From Baylisascaris procyonis (lineage: Eukaryota > Nematoda > Chromadorea > Rhabditida > Ascarididae), in contig JAZARR010000229.1 in NCBI GenBank assembly GCA_037389465.1, forward strand, positions 1,029,501 through 1,093,500: a DNA stretch of 64,000 bases, read 5' to 3'. The notes under the pieces are model-generated. The model worked only from the letters and a program-made list of their open reading frames with translations. It made no database searches and had not been told where the DNA came from. Shown piece after piece: positions 61,618-64,000 of the stretch. Every line of letters starts with the position of its first letter. Positions within the stretch are counted from its first letter, which is position 1. The translations under genes and the position numbers were made by a program.

Positions 61618-64000
61618 TTCATCATGCGCGCAGTTTATAGAATTCTGCATTAAGCGCCGGAAACACTCGATCCGTATGATATTAGTATATCTACTGTACC
61701 ACTTAGATGGTTATGCATGGGCTGTTTTCAAAGGGCAGACGAGGTTATTGCTTGAAAAGTCGGGTTCTTGCTCTGGAAGGTCAAACTGCCACTTTGTTAT
61801 CCTCAAAGAAAACCAGACTGTCAAGCGTTCATCCTAGACGCATGGACCGTTATAATTTTGAGCTGAGTTAACAATCGTTTGATCATTTGCCAAGTTTTTG
61901 AAGTTTTCGAAAGGAGAACTATAAGGCCCGTACTGGTGACTGCACGACCGTCGTTAGAAGTGCTGATCGCTACGAGTAGTATGCTTTATGAAGTGATATG
62001 CTATTGTGGGAAGTAAGCGGCTCATTTTCGTCTCTTTAAAATGTTGACATTTGGGAACGAGAGAGATGAGCTGTGTCTTTCAAGGAATATTTCACTCTCA
62101 GTCACAGTTTATTGCTGATGAGTGAGTGATCGATTGCCCTCTCTTCTTTAAAAGATAATCGAAGAGTGATTAATCCCATTGCCACATGTGTTCCAACTCA
62201 TCCTCTCTTCCGCTTTCATAAGTTGCAATGCGTTTGACCATCTCCAGTCGCATAATCAAAAGGATATGGGATTGTTAAGTGGGGTCACTCCCCGATTCAC
62301 AAGTTTATTTTCGATTAGACCGTTAAGCAAGTGACAAAATTAGGCTTTTGTTATTCTTTTCTTTAAACCATGGGCAAGTCGTAGTGATGAAACCTTTGGA
62401 GGCGTTTCTGTTCTTCTTTTCGAAAGAATCTTTTTTTTGCATATATCAGCTGTTTTTCCATCAGAAATTAGTTTTTTTCAGTGCGATATTTTCCTTATGG
62501 GTTCTTGGAATCTTATTGCTTTCACATTTAATGAGTTTGCTGATTGAAAGCTCTTTTGTCCTCTTTGAATATCCACCCGTCTTCATTATTCAGGTTGCCG
62601 GAAAATTGTCTTCATTTCTGTCGCGAAAGCAGTCCTGGCACGCTTATGAAGGCAGCTTATTGCTCTATTTCATACTTATTTCCTCTTGATATTTTTTGTG
62701 TAGTCGAACGTTTTATTGGGAATTGTGTATGAATGTATTTCTCTAGAGGATCCCTGTCATCTAAAAAAGCAGTTGCGAGGAACGTTTCTTGCAACTCATC
62801 TTTAGAATATTGCCGTTCGAGCTTTGAAGGCTTATTGAATTGATTGTTGTTTACTTATACAACAACTAATATCGGTTTAATTAACAAAATTTTGTGATCT
62901 TTTTTTGCTTTGATTCGGAAAATCCAAAGCATTTTCATCCTTCTCAGCTAGCTATTCTATTGTTAGCTGGCCAGTGAAGTGTTTAAAGTTCGTGCATCTA
63001 TTTACGAATGATAGATTTTTGATGGGCTGATGAGAAAGGAGTGATTGTGGATAAGAATTCCATTGGTGCGATGTGTTTGATATCTTTTGCTTTGCTTCAT
63101 AGACGTAACGAATGATTCGAGGTTCACTTTTCAGAAAGCAATTTGTGAGCTTTGGAGAATGCTGTTGATGCTTCCCGATGTATGTCTAATTTAATCTTTA
63201 TCTAATGTAGGATTCTTCATATTTAATAGGCAGCATATGTGCTCATAGTTGTTGCCTAACATTGGTCCTTCATCACTTCTTCAGTCCACATAAGCCCATA
63301 TTGGCATACGGAGTGGTTTGATTAAGAGATTTGTCTCTCACATATGCGATATATAGATGATGCAAAGCGGGATAATTGAGTCATACCTATTCGTTGGAAT
63401 TCGCTTCCATTTGCTGTGGTACTTTTCAAAATATTCTAATTCGATTATGATGATATTTCACTCAGCAATTGATATTTTCTATTTTTTCCTTTAATGTGAC
63501 AATTTGCCTTTATGGTCCTCATGAAGATCCGAGATTGGATTGCTTATTCACCTTTTCATACGAGTTTTTTCCCGAGTTCTTCGTTTTTTTGTCTCGCAGT
63601 TTTAGTTCGATGATATTCGATTTGAGTTGAACGCGAATCAATTCCTCGTTGACATAATGTTGAAGCAGTTTGAATGGTCATATATACACATGTATATAAT
63701 AGCATGGCGTGTTCGAAGATAAAGTGATGTTCGAGAAGATATTTGCTTTAGCATTGTTTGTTTTCGAGGGTAACGTGCAACCGCATTTTTATCTTTATCT
63801 GACCATATCAACGAATCAATGAATAGGCTAGAATGAGCAAGGAGGTAGGGGAAGGGATTGTGTATCAAATGTGGGGAGGGGGTTATTAATAAAACGTGGT
63901 AATAGTCATGTGACTCAATCGTGGCTGAACTGGATCCATATTGCATGTATGCACCGTTCCGTCCCCGCGCCTCCAAAAGTTTTATTCGAAGAGCCTTTTT
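61618..64000. other. DNA downstream of ubc-1
   Basis: This starts with the ubc-1 3' UTR. I find no supportable gene. The minus-strand frame 63638-63976 stays open to near the window edge and begins with a protein-like segment (LEARGRNGAYMQYGSSS), so it could be an exon of a minus-strand gene extending beyond 64000. The evidence is weak. Confidence 0.4.

Overview
This is eukaryotic DNA, almost certainly from a chromadorean (Rhabditida-type) nematode other than C. elegans. The genes are split by long AT-rich introns. Acceptors are of the short nematode TTTCAG type. Three genes have such an acceptor 17-20 bases upstream of their start ATG, as expected for spliced-leader trans-splicing. The encoded proteins resemble C. 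elegans proteins most closely, above all a RAD6-type ubiquitin-conjugating enzyme with the nematode acidic tail. There are no bacterial operons, CRISPR arrays or convincing tRNA or rRNA genes. Almost every open reading frame beyond the exons described here looks like chance.

All four genes I can reconstruct lie on the + strand. (1) 5281-11124: cpsf-4/CPSF30, the zinc-finger subunit of the mRNA 3'-end cleavage and polyadenylation factor; 8 exons, 342 aa. (2) 13567-17686: a Polycomb-group RING finger protein of PCGF3/5 type (C. elegans counterpart mig-32); 5 exons, 240 aa, RING plus RAWUL. (3) about 21528-49391: a 28 kb, 16-exon gene for a 678 aa protein I cannot name. It carries a domain of about 160 residues twice, each copy spread over its own exons. 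(4) 56471-61617: ubc-1/RAD6 (UBE2A/B type); 4 exons, 198 aa. All reconstructed reading frames are open, exon phases agree, and each total is divisible by three.

The remaining sequence is intronic or intergenic. Its most striking element is a 3,920-bp minisatellite at 23181-27100: 112 head-to-tail 35-bp units with no length change. It begins at the second base of an intron of the 28 kb gene, and nearly every unit carries a consensus-like 5' splice site (GTGAGT). Other structure includes eight G or C homopolymer runs of 10-14 bases, a (TA)n tract, a perfect 15-bp inverted repeat, and a broken antisense coding remnant inside an intron.

Functionally, the PCGF protein (PRC1, H2A ubiquitylation) and UBC-1 (RAD6, H2B ubiquitylation) both belong to chromatin ubiquitin pathways, while CPSF-4 acts in mRNA 3'-end formation. 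From memory, the C. elegans cpsf-4 and mig-32 genes are close neighbours on chromosome IV, and ubc-1 is also on IV, so the window probably preserves old linkage. Exon coordinates were derived by hand from splice signals, phase and family resemblance.
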